64,000 nucleotides of DNA from Atkinsonella hypoxylon. Lineage: Eukaryota > Ascomycota > Sordariomycetes > Hypocreales > Clavicipitaceae. Positions 13,259 through 25,276 of this stretch are shown here, one piece after another (position 1 is the stretch's first letter; the number at the start of each line of letters is the position of its first letter). Position numbers and translations under genes: made by a program. The notes beneath the pieces were generated by a model that saw only the letters and a program-made list of their open reading frames with translations, did no database searches and had not been told where the DNA came from. The stretch spans positions 1-64,000 of the forward strand of contig JFHB01000104.1 in the NCBI GenBank assembly GCA_000729835.1, in the 5' to 3' direction.

Positions 13259-13623
13259 ATCTCCCGTGGGGTTTTCTGACTTGATGTTGTGGCATTGTAA
13301 GCTATGGGTTGGCCTAAGCTAATCTGGCATGTTATACAATGTCTGATTTCCCAAGGCATGCTCCGTGCTCAGACTTGGCCTCGAAGTGAGATAACCTCAT
13401 GTTTTGTCCTTCTATGGAGACGCCATCTGGTTCCGCGGCCGATGGGGCCGGCGCATGATGTGACCTCTATTCTTCGCGGCTTGTTTCATGGCCACCTATC
13501 GTTGCAGATAGCATCATTTGCAAGCCCCCTTTCAAGTGGCCTTGCAGCTGACTCGCAGCTCGCATGGTGCCACAAAAAAAAAAAAAAAAAAAAGAAACCC
13601 GACCGCAAGCCACGTTCCGAAGC
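13259..13623. other. Convergent 3' intergenic region with A20 tract
   Basis: Space between the 3' ends of the WDR89-like and FRG1-like genes. Contains an uninterrupted run of 20 A at 13574-13593. No gene seen. Confidence 0.65.
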
Positions 13624-14594
13624 TCAGCCAAACTTGTCATGGCGATTCTTCACCTTCAAATCCAGCAACTTCTCATGGTAATCCCCCTCGCGCCTGGCCC
13701 TCTTCAAAACCCGCACCTCATCCTCATCCAGTCTCCTCCCAACAGCCTCTTCCAGCTCCCGGCGAGACACCCTCGCCAGCGCCTTCTCCTCCTTGGACGT
13801 CTTAACCCTGGGCTTAAACCGCGCTTGCATGCGTATCCTCATAGCGGTGTCGGTCGTCATGTCTTCCTCATCACCCCGCAACTCTGCCGGCGCCGTGGTC
13901 CTCGCAGAGCCGCTCTTGATAGCGATGAAGGTTCCCCGCGGCGTCTGAAGCCGGAACGTGTCGGCCGTGGCGACGAGGTTGAAGCACTCGAGCGGCGAGA
14001 CGGCTTCCGAAGTGGCTGACAGGGCGCCGAATCTGTCGCACGCAAGGTACCTGCCGTTCATTTAGCAAATTGCGAGACACCCGGAGAAAGATGTGCTAGT
14101 GCGGACCTGCCATGGTGCCCCTTGAAGCGGAAGTTCTCGGTCCCGGAGACCTTGTTGGCGACCCAGACCATGCGCACATCGTGGGGCTCCGCGCTGGAGG
14201 GATTCCCGTCGATGATGTTCTCGATGGCCAGGGCGAATACCTTGCCGTTCGTGTCGCATGCCAGCGCTGATGGCTTCACGGTCGGCAGGACGATCATGAC
14301 GGGGCCGACGACATTGGTTACTGTGTCGGCAGAGACCCAGCTGTCGTCGGTTGCCTCCTCGTGGTCAGGCTCTTGCTCTTGCGGGTGCGAGGACGGACCG
14401 GCGTCGCTGTTTCCTGCGTCGACGGTGCGCTTCCGCTTCTTGGGCTTCTTGTCGCCTTTGAAGCTCAGCGGCTTTACCATTACGGATCGGGCTGGCTGCA
14501 CGGATGCGGCTTGCTTTGGTGCTGTTACGCGACTGGAGCTTGGCGGAGGAGGAGGAGGAGGGGTATCGGGATAGCGGGAGTCGGCGAGCTCCAT
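13624..14594 (-). CDS. FRG1: FRG1-like family protein
   Basis: Exons (minus) 14594-14107 and 14050-13624; a 56-nt intron splits an Arg codon so that HHGR joins YLACDRFG. The product is 304 residues. A basic, disordered N-terminus with KKPKKRKR (likely nuclear signal, about 50-57) precedes the FRG1 beta-trefoil (about 95-230: ALAIENIIDG, DVRMVWVANKV, FRFKGHHGRYLACD, FNLVATADTFRLQTPRGTFIAI). A Lys/Arg-rich helical tail ends NRHDKFG. FRG1 is a nuclear, nucleolus-enriched RNA- and actin-bundling protein linked to pre-mRNA processing. Slightly longer than the roughly 260-290 residues usual for the family because of the acidic linker before the trefoil. Confidence 0.9.
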
Positions 14595-14860
14595 GACGTG
14601 GTGGTGACGGCATTTGACGGTTCAATGTTTATGTAAGCGGCATTTGAATGAATGATCACTGGCCGGCCGGCCCCACCCCCGCCGCTGCTTGTTGTCTCGG
14701 CCGGGTTGCATGCATTTCATGTAACTCCGTAGATTGCTTCACTTCACATCTTCTTAAAACCAGCGACATTCCCTCTACTTTTTTCCCGACCAACTGGATT
14801 CTTGCCCACCATCACAACTGCAAGGAAGTTTCCTTGGAAACGGAAGAAGACGCGGAGAGA

Positions 14861-16198
14861 ATGGCCAAGCTAGCACAAGCAGTGACCGTTTCACTCGAGG
14901 ACCTGACGACTGGTAGGTGGATGGAATGACCCGAGCGACTTCCCGTCAATGACCTTACACCTGTTTTCGCCGGCAGGCAACGTCTCCTTCGAGACCCTAC
15001 AGAAGGCATTCGGCCCTGATTCCCTGGGCATCCTGGTCGTCAAAGATGTGCCCCACGAGTTTGCGAGGTTGCGCCACTCGGCTCTCTCCTACGCTTCATA
15101 CCTCGGGAACCTCCCCGTCGAAGAACTCGGTTCGTGCTTCCACCTCGCCGCGAGCACACACACACACACACAACGGTGCGCATGGCATGGGAGCCTCAAA
15201 AACGCCATTGTACACTAGTTGTTCAAATTCATGCACCACCCACCACTTTCAAGTCTACCATGAGCTCCGTTTCTGACTGATGCTGATTTGCAGAGAAGCT
15301 CGAAAACGCCAATTCCAAGTACCTGACCGGCTGGTCTCGGGGCAAAGAGACTCTCAAGGACGGCCAGGCCGATACATTCAAGGGCTCATATTATGCCAAC
15401 TGTGCCTTCTACGTCGATCCCACGCTGGAGTGTGCCGAGCCCACAGCCGAGTTTTCCCCCGAGACCTTCCCGGAGTACTTGTCGCCCAACATCTGGCCGT
15501 CCGAGAGCGTGCTGCCGGGCTTCAAGCTTGCTCTAACAGAGCTCTGCAAGCTCATCATTGATGTGGCTCTCCTTGTAGCGCGCGCATGCGATAGGTTCGC
15601 CGAGGAGGAGATCGAGGGTTATCCCAAGGGCTACCTGGAGCATGTTGTCAGCACATCGACCACCACCAAGGCTCGACTGCTGCACTACTTCCCGCAGGAT
15701 GTGGCGCACGATGACGGGACGAGCGAGGACGACTGGTGTGCCACGCACCTGGACCACGGATGTCTCACGGGGCTCACATCCGCCATGTTCGTCGACGAAA
15801 AGAGCGTCGACACGGCCGTCCCCACGGATGTCACCTGCGGCGCCTCCTTGCCACCGCTGCGGGAACTCCCCGCTTCGCCTGACCCATCTGCAGGCCTGTA
15901 TATCCTCTCACGCACGGGAGAGACGTGCCAGGTCAGGATTCCAAGGGACTGCATTGCCTTCCAGACGGGCGAAACGCTAGAGCGCATCACGGCCGGCAGG
16001 TTCAAGGCCGTGCCGCACCACGTAAGGGGCGTGAGGGCTGCCGTGAGCGGTGGCGCCATTGCAAGGAATACGCTGGCTGTGTTTACGCAGCCGAATTTGG
16101 GCGACGAGGTGAACATGGCAGAGCACTTGACGTTTGGAGAGTTTGCGCGCGGGGTGGTTGCCAAGAATACCGTCTCACAAAGAATACGCATTAGATGA
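14861..16198 (+). CDS. 2-oxoglutarate/Fe(II) oxygenase-like protein (isopenicillin N synthase fold)
   Basis: Exons 14861-14912, 14977-15129 and 15294-16198 give 369 residues. Intron 1 (64 nt) is GTAGGT..CAG. Intron 2 (164 nt) has a GTTCGT donor and includes a CA microsatellite (about 15155-15172). The jelly-roll iron motif is visible: HLD in CATHLDHGCLTGL (H220, D222) and a distal His in FKAVPHHVRG (about 310), followed by Arg. The family uses 2-oxoglutarate and O2 to oxidise small molecules, but the substrate cannot be told. No secondary-metabolism neighbours are present, so a housekeeping role is as likely. Confidence 0.82.
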
Positions 16199-16435
16199 AA
16201 TGCAATGCAAAGGTGGGACTTGGCTAATATGATATGTAATATATATATTGGTCAAGTTAAAATGTTAAAAAATGAAAAGGCGGCCTGGCGCTGATGTATG
16301 AAATGTAACATAAAGTGGTTTACAAGGTTTCTTCATCTCACCATGGTGCATCGCATTTCCAGACGATGAGATTGATATTCCGGCAGGAAAAAAAAAAAAA
16401 GAATAGCGCATATGCCGTGTCGTCGCAAAGGCCTC

Positions 16436-18402
16436 CTAAGCCCAAGCGCCGACAAGGCTCATGGAAAAGGCCCCAAAGAAGACCAAGAGGCAAGCGACGA
16501 CGCGACGTCTTCCATGTAGGTAGCGCCAGCTTTCGTCGCTGAGAAAGTCCTCGGAGAGAAGCTCGACCAGGGAAGCAAAGATGAGGAGCCCGGCAGAAAT
16601 GGCATTCATGACGCCCACGAGAATGAGACCTTCTTCCGAGTCCGGGTTGTACAGCGTGTGTGTCGCGAGACCAATGGCTTGACCGATGGGTGTTCTGAAG
16701 CAATGCTGTTACATTACGATAACTCCGGATGGAAAAGATGAAGTGGTACGTACGTGCATCCATAGGCAAAGGCCATCAGCCATGGCTGCCATGTGTTGGC
16801 GCCCCATTCTATGACGGAGATTCTGGATCCCAGTGCGAGGCCCTCGAAGGTTTCTGGATACGGTCAGTCCGTGTACCCCCATGTGCGAAGGGAGATACAG
16901 GGATTCAAGGCGGAGTAACACTCACGATGGAATACAATGGCAATCAACAGAACGACAAAGTCGCTGCCAATGCTTATGCCAAGGGCCATACCGATGAAGA
17001 CACTATGGAACAGAATACCCATCTCCAGTAGAATACACTGCAGGCGCTCTTTGTTGCACTTCTGCTTCGCCGTCAGACCCCCCGGACCAGATGCCGAGCG
17101 CCTCTCCTCCATCTCATCAGAACCCGACTTTGCTATTGCTGACTCGTCAGCCCTTCCCCGTTGCGGAACCTCGTCAATGAACCCAGCCTGGCTTAGCTGA
17201 GACAGGTCTTGAGCCAGACTGCTGGAGCGGCCACGCAAAGCGCCCATATCACGACTAAGCCGGCCATCCGAGTCAGTAGTTTCCCCAGATGTACATGTAC
17301 CCTCCTTACTGGAACACCGGGCCGCAACATCCGCAAGGGCTACATGTCTCGACGGGTGAAACACCATCTCGATGATGGAGACGAGGAAAATCGCAGCCAG
17401 CGCAATCGCACCAGGCATGGCCTCATAGTCCTTTGTCCAGAACGTCCCCAGGCACGGATTCCCGAGGGACGCAAACGCAGTGGGGAGCAAATGCACAAAG
17501 GCCGTGGCCATTATGACGCCGGTACCGAAGTGACGCACGGCGAAGAAGTAGCGTCGGGGGATGCGAAGGCCGGGGAACTTGGCGGCCATGATGGGAAAGG
17601 CGCAGCCCAGCCACGAGACGAACCATATGATGAACAGGGCTGCGGCATGGAGGCCGGTGTTGTATTCGTCTGTCTTGACGCCACCGGATGCGCATGTAGA
17701 TCGCTTGTCGAGCGGCTTGACGAGCGCAGCATCAGACAGCGCAATGACAGGAGGTGGCGAGGAAGAATTGGCCAAGTTGGGCAAGGCAGAAGAGCTGGTT
17801 TTGTCTTGCTCGCCGTCGGTCCAGAGGGGAGACGCTCGCAAGCAGGAGAGCATGTAAGAGGAGAAGAGAACGGAGAGAATCCAAGTTGTCCAGCTCCAGA
17901 GGCGCTCCAGGCACCGCGAGGAGGGCACCCAGACGAGGCCATTCTGGTCATCACCACCAGATATCGCTCTGAAACGCAGGGACAGCGCTGTTGAGCGTTT
18001 TAGATTAGTATTGATGTTTTTCTTCCTTATCCATTGCCATCTCTGTACCCCCCCCCCCCCCCCCCCATCATTTTTTTTTTTTTCTTCGCAAAACGTGGTT
18101 CGTTGAGAGGTTGGATAGAATCTAGACATACCAGAAGGCCATCGTCCTGCGTCCGGCGCCAGCACATCACCATCGCGCGAATACACTTCTCGCTGCAACT
18201 TCTCGTCTAGCGCCGTCTGGCTTAACATGCTGCCCAAATCGCCCCCTGCCCTGTCGTCCTGTCCGGCGGCGACGTACTCTCGCAAATTGGATATCCCGTT
18301 CAAGTCCTGGCATGTTGTTGCGTTTGGGGCCAGGACGGGTGGGCTCTGGTTGTAGGCGAGATGGCGAAAGGTGCCTTCTTCGGCTTTGTTCAAGCATATC
18401 AT
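16436..18402 (-). CDS. ZIP-family zinc/iron transporter
   Basis: Exons (minus) 18402-18132, 17987-16926, 16853-16754 and 16694-16436 give 563 residues. Intron 1 (144 nt) has a TACTAATC branch point and carries a C19 run and a T13 run (18048-18083). ZIP features: hydrophobic segments from about residue 185, a His-containing variable loop, HSVFIGMALG in the fourth core helix (about 418) and HQTFEGLALGSR in the fifth (about 444), both with the metal-binding His. The last core segment ends the protein at LVGAWA. ZIP carriers bring Zn2+ or Fe2+ into the cytosol. The N-terminal 100+ residues are not typical, so the start (ATG at 18402) is less certain than the rest. Confidence 0.9.
18048..18083. 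repeat. C19 and T13 homopolymer runs inside an intron
   Basis: 19 consecutive C, then atca, then 13 T, located in intron 1 of the ZIP transporter. Prone to slippage and to sequencing error, but harmless to the frame. Confidence 0.9.
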
Positions 18403-19391
18403 GGAGGAGAATTCAAGCGACTGACTCTTGACTCTTGACTCCTTTTGACGACTGTATGCTGCTTGGGTCGAATGATGAGTGGTGAAGTGGACGCAGAGAT
18501 AAAGACGTAGAGAAAGAAAGAGAAGCAGTCGTGAACCATGCCAAAGATCTGTTTCTGACCCCACAGCGTCCGTCAAGACCCCGAATTGATGTGGATGGTT
18601 GGTTTATTGGTTCAATGAAGGTTTGCAAGCGCGTGCCATATTGCAAATCCCCACATCGCTTGCTCACATTTATGCATCACATTTTTTTTCCATCCCCAAA
18701 TTTTTGCTGTGAACCTCCATAGTACCTTCGTGCTCGGGTCGCACCGAATGATTCCCGGATGCTGGCCTCCTGAGGGACTGGTATCCTCAACACGAGCATG
18801 AATCATGTAAAGTGAACGAGGAACCACGTACGTCTGCAGTTCCGTCGCCAAGCCACAACTGGAAGCTAGGACTGGGCGTATCATTACACGCGGCTGGCCT
18901 AATTATCCCCTTTACTTCCTGCGCAAGAGAGTGGTGTTCAACTCAACGCGCTGTCCTTCCGACCACGGCTTCATATCCGTTCGATGGATAGCGGCGTCAC
19001 ACCGAAACCGGCCTTGGTCCCGACGTCGGCGTGTATCTTAAGAAGCAGCTGGACCACGGCATTTTGACCGTTCGCAGCGGCTGGCGATTCTGGCTGCGGA
19101 GACAATGGGGGTTGTCGAAATGGTCAAGGGCAACTGCCGGCAGAGGCTCTGTACAAGGAAGGACCCACGTGATCCTCTTTACATTCGGTACCTTAGGTAC
19201 CTAAGTACCAGTCGACATTAAATAGCCTTGTCCAGTCCGACTTATCCAAATAAATATCTTCCTTGTATCGAGAGAAATTGTATCAAGTCTGGCAAGAGAG
19301 AATTGGGCTGGCCTAGCATTTTCGACATCTACGCGGCATTGCGGGATTTCCCGTCGGCTATGCTCGTCATCGTGAAGCACAATTTACCAAG
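18403..19391. other. Divergent promoter region (ZIP / Zn2Cys6 factor)
   Basis: About 1 kb between a minus-strand ZIP gene and a plus-strand regulator. Contains the ggtaccttaggtacctaagtacc near-palindrome (19187-19210). No gene supported. Confidence 0.55.
19187..19210. repeat. GGTACC/TTAGGTACCTAA palindrome
   Basis: Core ttaggtacctaa is a perfect 12-bp palindrome inside an imperfect longer one. It lies about 180 bp upstream of the Zn2Cys6 gene start. Confidence 0.75.
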
Positions 19392-21015
19392 ATGCCAGGT
19401 GTGCCTACGAGCCGAGGCTGTGAAGCATGTCGGGCGAGCAAGAAAAAGGCAGGCAGCGCACTTTCCACCTTTTTGAGCCAGGAAACATTGTTCTGCGGCT
19501 GATTAGAAAACTTTGAAGCTATCCGGCGCAGAAGTCCCAGCTGACACCGGTGCAGTGTGACGAAAAGCAACCCGCGTGTTCAAGATGTCTTCGTCGACGA
19601 GTACCATGTGCCGGCGCTGGCCAGATCAAGTACCGATTCCGCCATGCACTGCCATCAATGTCAACCTCGGTCCCATCCAAGCGGATTTCATGGAAATCGG
19701 AGCATCAGATCGTCCAGGTGTCGCGGCCGCCGAGCAACCAGGTTTCCCGAACCATAAGTTCCTTGACCGCCATCATCAGCGCCAACGACCCGGGCTACAG
19801 CATCTTATCCTATGGTCAGTTCTTCCAAGACGTTCCGCGCCGTATGGAAAAGTACCCGGCCCTCGTTGCTGCAGCGAGAGTCTTGACGAGCAGTGCCACG
19901 GCATTTTACACGGGAGCCCCCGCGGTCCAGGCGTTTACACACTATGGCGAAGCCTTGCAGAGTCTCAGGAGCAGCATCTCCTCGGTCCAAGACACGACGA
20001 CTTGTATCAATGCCATCCTAGCCATCGGACTCTTGTGTATCGCACATGTTGGTCAACTCCATCCCTCGGATGTTTCTTTCCAGTGTCATGTATGCTGAAA
20101 CTTTCATAGAACCTGCTCGGAAGTCAGAGGTCCGAATATGAGACTCATATACGGGGGCTGCTGTCTCTTTTGAGCAAGATGCCTGACGTACCGCTCACGA
20201 CAGACTTTGACAAGCAATGCGTCAGCGCTGCGTGGGCCGTGGTTGTATGAAACCTCGCCCGCGCGATAGAGAATAGCTTCAGCATACTGACGACCTGAAA
20301 GATTGGCGAATGCATCATGCAGCCCGGCATCAAGATAGACGATCGCCTGGTCCAACGCCAAAAGCGCCACTTTGGTCCTATCGCCGCTGATCCAGCAGGC
20401 TTCACAACAGAGTTCTACGGCCTTCGGTGGGAGAACCTTCTCCCTCTCCCGTCACAACTCCACGATCCCGCCTTACACCACAAGGATATCAATGCCACCT
20501 ATCGAAACATGATTCTCGAGTCGCCACGTCTCATCACGATTTCAAGAAAGCTGTTTGCTGTCGCAACTGCGACTGGGGACAAATCCCTAGCCCTGCAGTA
20601 TATACTGTGCGAAACCGGCAACTCGGAGCTCCTATGTGTAGCGTTAGTGATGAACAGGACGCTCCAGATCCTAGATCCGACCAATATGACGCTTGTTGGG
20701 CAGGCTATGGGATTGGTGTCAGAGATTGTCAGAGCGACCGAGCGGCTCAACCTGTTCAAACCGCTTGGCACCGCCCGCCTATGCAATGCTCTTTGTCTTG
20801 CGTGGGTGGTGGCGCCGACGGCGGAGCTGAAGGCCAAGATGCTTGACATCTTGGAGGATCACGTTTGTGACTTTAGGGGTGTCACGTGGCAAGAGCTGGC
20901 GGGTAGGTACGAAGGGCGATTCAGGCATATTCGAGAACGAGTGTTGGCATCAACAATGGCGCCTCGGGTGTTGGGGATGCAAGAGCTTCAAGCGTCAGGC
21001 GACGAGCCTTTTTGA
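19392..21015 (+). CDS. Zn2Cys6 fungal transcription factor
   Basis: Proposed exons 19392-19448, 19556-20047, 20110-20244 and 20323-21015 give 458 residues. The zinc cluster is complete only after splicing: C10, C13, C20, C27, C30, C37, spaced CX2C X6 C X6 C X2C X6 C. The third Cys is the first codon of exon 2. The first intron (107 nt) starts GC, not GT (aaaag|gcaggc), and ends tgcag; no GT donor is available nearby. Introns 2 (donor gttggt) and 3 (gtatga...atgcag) are inferred from frame. The middle region (LLGSQRSEYETHIRGLL) resembles the fungal-specific factor family. It is followed by an MFS permease on the same strand. Confidence 0.78.
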
Positions 21016-21706
21016 TCTGCAGATTACAAACTCACTCTGTCCGGTCGCTGCCGATTCCTTGATGCATGTACCATCCGTGTATGCTGATGAGTGTCGTTTG
21101 AATGTCAGCGAAGCCAGCTTTTTGCTTTGATTTGCAATGAAAGACGGACAACTCTACCTCGAAAGGCAGGGCAGGGCACAGGGCACGTCTATTGACTGAC
21201 GCAACACATGGGACTGAAAGTTTGGAAATGGTCTTGGAGTGTTTGTTATTCGCAATGTGACGCTGCGTCGGCAGCATAGTCGTCGGCATATCTGGGTGTA
21301 TCCTATGGCTCACTTGCCTCTACCATGAACTATCATGACTGATTCCATCAATGAAACCCACCTGGATTTTTGCTCGTGCTTTGCTCGACCAGACCACACC
21401 AGACCAGACCAGACACTTTCTGTGCGGCAATGAGCTACCGCCCGCCAGCTAACTTGGCAAGTGGGCTAGTTAAGCATGTCGTGCAACCCTGCGGGATTGA
21501 CGCAACTGCGACAATCATGGATCTGTGGCAATACCCGACGCCAGAAAACCGTCCCGGCACCCAGGTCAGAGTCATTCTCTGATCCCTCGTCTTCCCAGCA
21601 TGCACCGCCAACCATGGCAGGACTCATCAAAAGATGACTAGATGACTCTGCGCGTGATACCGACATCCTCGTTGCCTGCTCGCAAGACCACACCTCAAGG
21701 CTCGAC
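21016..21706. other. Intergenic region between regulator and permease
   Basis: About 690 bp between two plus-strand genes. It has accagaccacaccagaccagacca direct repeats near 21388-21414. No gene seen. Confidence 0.55.
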
Positions 21707-23315
21707 ATGGCCGTCTCGCGCATCGCCAAAGCCATCTGGGGCCAGCCCTCCACTGAGCGCTTGCTTCTCATCAAGCTCGACTTCAGCCTCCTACTGTACT
21801 TCTCCATAGTATGGTTCCTCTTTGGCATCAATCGCGCGAGCTACAGCACAGCCTACATCAGTGGCATGAAAGAAGACGTCGAATTCGAGGGGAAAGATTA
21901 CAACTACGTGCATAGCATATTCACCATTGCGTACGCCGTCTTCCAGATACCCTCGACAGTCATGCTGACGCTTGTGAGACCGCGGCATATCTTCGTTGCG
22001 GCCAATACGCTGTGGAGCGTGCTCACTCTTGTGACGTTTCGCGTGGACCACGCGTGGCAGGTTTTTGTGCTGAATGGGTTCGAGGGTGCTTTCATGGCTA
22101 TCTCATTGTGAGTAGGCAAAGACATGGCGATTCGCGTTCCAAAACACCGCTATTCTGGATAGACGTCGTCGAGAGGCCTGAGGACTGACCTGGCTCTCGT
22201 AGTGTCGGCGCGCATTTCATTTACGGCTCATGGTACACACAGAGTGAACTTGGCACGAGGGCTGCTGTCTTTTGTGGGTTTGGGAATCTGGGAAATATGG
22301 CTGGCGGCTGGATTCAAGCTGCCTTGCTGCAATCGCTGTCCGGCAGCGATTCCCTGCCGGCCTGGCGACTCATGTTTATCGTCGTTTCTGTTATGACAAT
22401 TCCCGTTGCCATTTTCGGTATGACTCTCTGCACCAGCATCGCTTCATCTATGATTTGGCTGCATTGACGAAACTAATCAATGTCCGTAGGTTGGTTTTTC
22501 ATCCCAGACCTACCTCATCACCGCAGCGCTTGGTTCCTCTCCAATGACGAGAAGACGCATGCTATTGAGCGCCTGGGTCGAGCACGGAGACAAACCTGGG
22601 ACATGACCGTCTTCCGTCGCGTTCTCCTCAGTTGGCAGTTTTGGTTGCTGCCGACTATCTTCATGCGTATGCTTCCCCTCGACCATCATGGGATTTCATC
22701 TGCACGTCTCAAACATGATGTCAGGGCTAACAACCTTACTCAGTCTACTCCCTCTGCGTCCAGAGCCTCGGGAACAACGTGATGCAGCTCTGGATGGCCT
22801 CCCGAGGATACAGCGTCATCCAGCAGAACAACTATCCCACAGCGCAGTACGCGACGGCCATTGTCGCCACATTCATCTACACGTCGATATCGGATCGGAT
22901 AAGGAGTAGATGGGAGTGCTCTTTGTGCATTGGCTTCACATTTGTCGTTGGTAGCGCAGTTCTCGTCGCTCATCCGGCGCCTGATGCGGCCTACTTTTTC
23001 GCCTTCTACCTTCTTGGCACGACATATGCACCGCAAGCACTGTGGTACTCATGGATGGCTGACCTTACGGCGCATGACGTCCAGATGCGGGCTATTACCA
23101 CAGGTTTCATGAATTCGTTCGACTTTGCATTCGTCAGTTGGTGGCCACTCGTCTTTTACCCTGTCACTGATGCACCAGAGTATACACGGGGCTACGTCGC
23201 AAGCCTGGCCACGGGGACCTTGACGATTCCGTTCATTCTACTTATAGCGTACCTCGAGAAGAAAGGCCGTAGAAGAGGAACCATTGGTCGGATTGTCGAT
23301 GGAGACGACGAGTAG
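21707..23315 (+). CDS. MFS anion:cation symporter (Dal5/Tna1-like permease)
   Basis: Exons 21707-22107, 22203-22417, 22490-22666 and 22744-23315, with introns of 95, 72 and 77 nt, give 454 residues and about 12 hydrophobic helices. Family marks: start LLLIKLDFSLLLYFSIVWFL, then GINRASYSTAYISGM, the YVHSIFTIAYAVFQIPS helix, GFEGAF near helix 4, SWYTQSELGTRAA between helices 4 and 5, and MQLWMASRGYSV in the second half. This group imports carboxylates such as allantoate, nicotinate, pantothenate or biotin precursors with H+. The substrate is not readable from sequence. Its neighbour is a Zn2Cys6 factor. Confidence 0.9.
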
Positions 23316-24413
23316 ACAGAGAATTCTGGTGAAACTACGATCAATGGATGCCACAGTTAGGGTCACTGCCATTCCGAATCTAGAAGCGGTTTCTGAACTC
23401 AAGTATGGCCGGAAGTCTGCGGGTTTCTGGATGGCATGTGTCGATGGCGGAGTCCCCAGACACGGTGTGTCACCGGATACATGATTGTATATTCCGTATA
23501 ACGTGTATGTATCCCCTCCATTCTGTGTGCATCGATGCAGGTGTCAATCGGAAATGTGTGCATCGGTCGCATCTGGGCGCGAGATTTTCTATCGATGGAA
23601 GACGATACACGACAGAGACCAAGAGTTTTCGCTGGAGATGGTTTCGTGCATACTTGGCGAAAGAGGATGGGCTGGCGTCTGGGAAGGTGCTACTGATGCT
23701 CAAGGGCCACGGCGCGATTCAGAAAAACAGTAGTCGGCGCTTGGATTGGACAGATCAGACACGACTAAGTTAAGATCCTGCTCAGGTCACGGCACCAGCG
23801 TGATTGTGGACGGCAGCTTTGTACAGACTTGAGCTGTCACCAGGTGCCAGCCAGACCAGGCTGAAACTCGCAACCAGTCGATCTTCCCTGGTAGGACAAC
23901 GGCTTGGAGGCGAGGCAAGTTCAAACAGGCCACTTTCGCCCGCGGCAATGCCTTTACTGGCACACGAAGCTCTGCTAATATTGCATCAACTACCTAGGTA
24001 GTCTTCATCAAATCACTTGCCGCCTCCGAGACTTCCGAAGCAGCTCATCAAGACATTGCCATCATCGAGCTTGGCCGACCAGATTAGCATAGAAACGAAG
24101 CTGGCTACCACCTGGAATCCCACTCCAGGCCCGTCCGATACGCTCCGACGCACGAAGACAATACGTGAAATTATCTTATCTATCGCCTCTTTTTTGTGGA
24201 AATTCGCAATCATCTTCGTTGTGTCCTTTTTTTCCCTACACAGTAGGGTGGTGTATTTCTGTGATCTCGGGCCGAGGGAAGATATTGCCTTTCTGTTTCT
24301 GAACCTTCCGCAAGAATTGCTCGGCGCAAAGCCAAGTCGACCACCGAACAAGGCCTGTTCGAACCTCGAAAGGAGATCTACGAGGTTACCGATTCGTTCA
24401 CTTGAAGAGGAGG
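23316..24413. other. Intergenic region before the DUF2456-like gene
   Basis: No supported gene. A plus-strand open frame at 24017-24487 overlaps the start of the next gene in another frame and has no recognisable features. Contains the palindrome actacctaggtagt (about 23990-24003). Confidence 0.5.
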
Positions 24414-25276
24414 ATGGGCTTCTTCTCCAGCGAACAGGAGCCACAAAAGGACCAAGAGTTGCGAAGCAATGCTTCAGGCGAGCCTGATTTCATTACCTCT
24501 GTGACGGCCCGCTATGGCGCTGCGCCGCCGACAAATCGACTTACTGGTCAGCAAATCTTTTATCTGCTCTGTCTCGATGGTCTTGGTGGCATGGTAATTT
24601 CTGCTGGGATAAATATGCTTGTGGCGTATGGTGAGACAGCCCCTGGCGTACAAGTTTGGCTACTTAAATGTTCTTTGCCTGCCTGCCTGCCTACCTACCT
24701 GACTAGGTCTTGTACATGGAGGAAACCGCAAGTACGAACTGCTGCTGATGTCTTGCAGTCATGTACACGGTGACCATTGACGAGAATGCCATACTGTTGT
24801 TCCACTTACCCAACACCCTGGCTGGCGATGCAGCGGTAACAATTATTGCCCAGTGCCTCATTACGTGGTTTATCAAGTACAGCATCGTGCATTCTGATCT
24901 CCGCCATCGGTTGGTGCGACCCATTGGCTGCGTTAATGAGCCAACGAGCAGAGCGCTGCGTTGGTCAATGTTTTTGTCTCCGCAACGAGGGACTGCAGTT
25001 GAGCATATTGGCTTAAATACGCTCAGACTCATTGCCCAGCATACATTGAGAGGGTTCATACTCGCGGCTATATTCTTCATTCTGCTCTGGCCAGTCTCAG
25101 TTGGCGTGCTCACTGCCTTTGGATCTAACACAGGAGATGATTATATATATGATCAATCATGGGTGCCACAGATCTTTAAAACTATCCTTGGAGGCGTCTT
25201 GGGCTTACTGACAACCCCATTAATTTCGGCTTTTTGGTTGATCAGAGCGGGATGGGAAGCCGATCCGAGACAGTGA
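24414..25276 (+). CDS. Polytopic membrane protein, DUF2456-like
   Basis: Exons 24414-24630 and 24759-25276, with a 128-nt intron (gtgaga...ttgcag) holding tgcc/tacc tetranucleotide repeats, give 244 residues. Four or so membrane segments are visible: IFYLLCLDGLGGMVISAGIN, AAVTIIAQCLITWFI, FILAAIFFILLWPVSVGVL and ILGGVLGLLTTPLISAFWLI. Conserved-looking motifs are LPNTLAGDA, RPIGCVNEP and the end WLIRAGWE. From memory this resembles the fungal family DUF2456, which has no known function. The start is the ATG followed by GFFSS. Confidence 0.72.

Noticed and set aside
17984..17999. TTTCAG as acceptor of ZIP intron 1
   Set aside because: It breaks the frame with the GTATGT donor; the CAACAG just upstream keeps frame and lies at the right distance from the TACTAATC branch point.
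24017..24487. 156-codon frame upstream of the DUF2456-like gene
   Set aside because: It ends inside the first exon of the real gene in another frame, and its composition is irregular.
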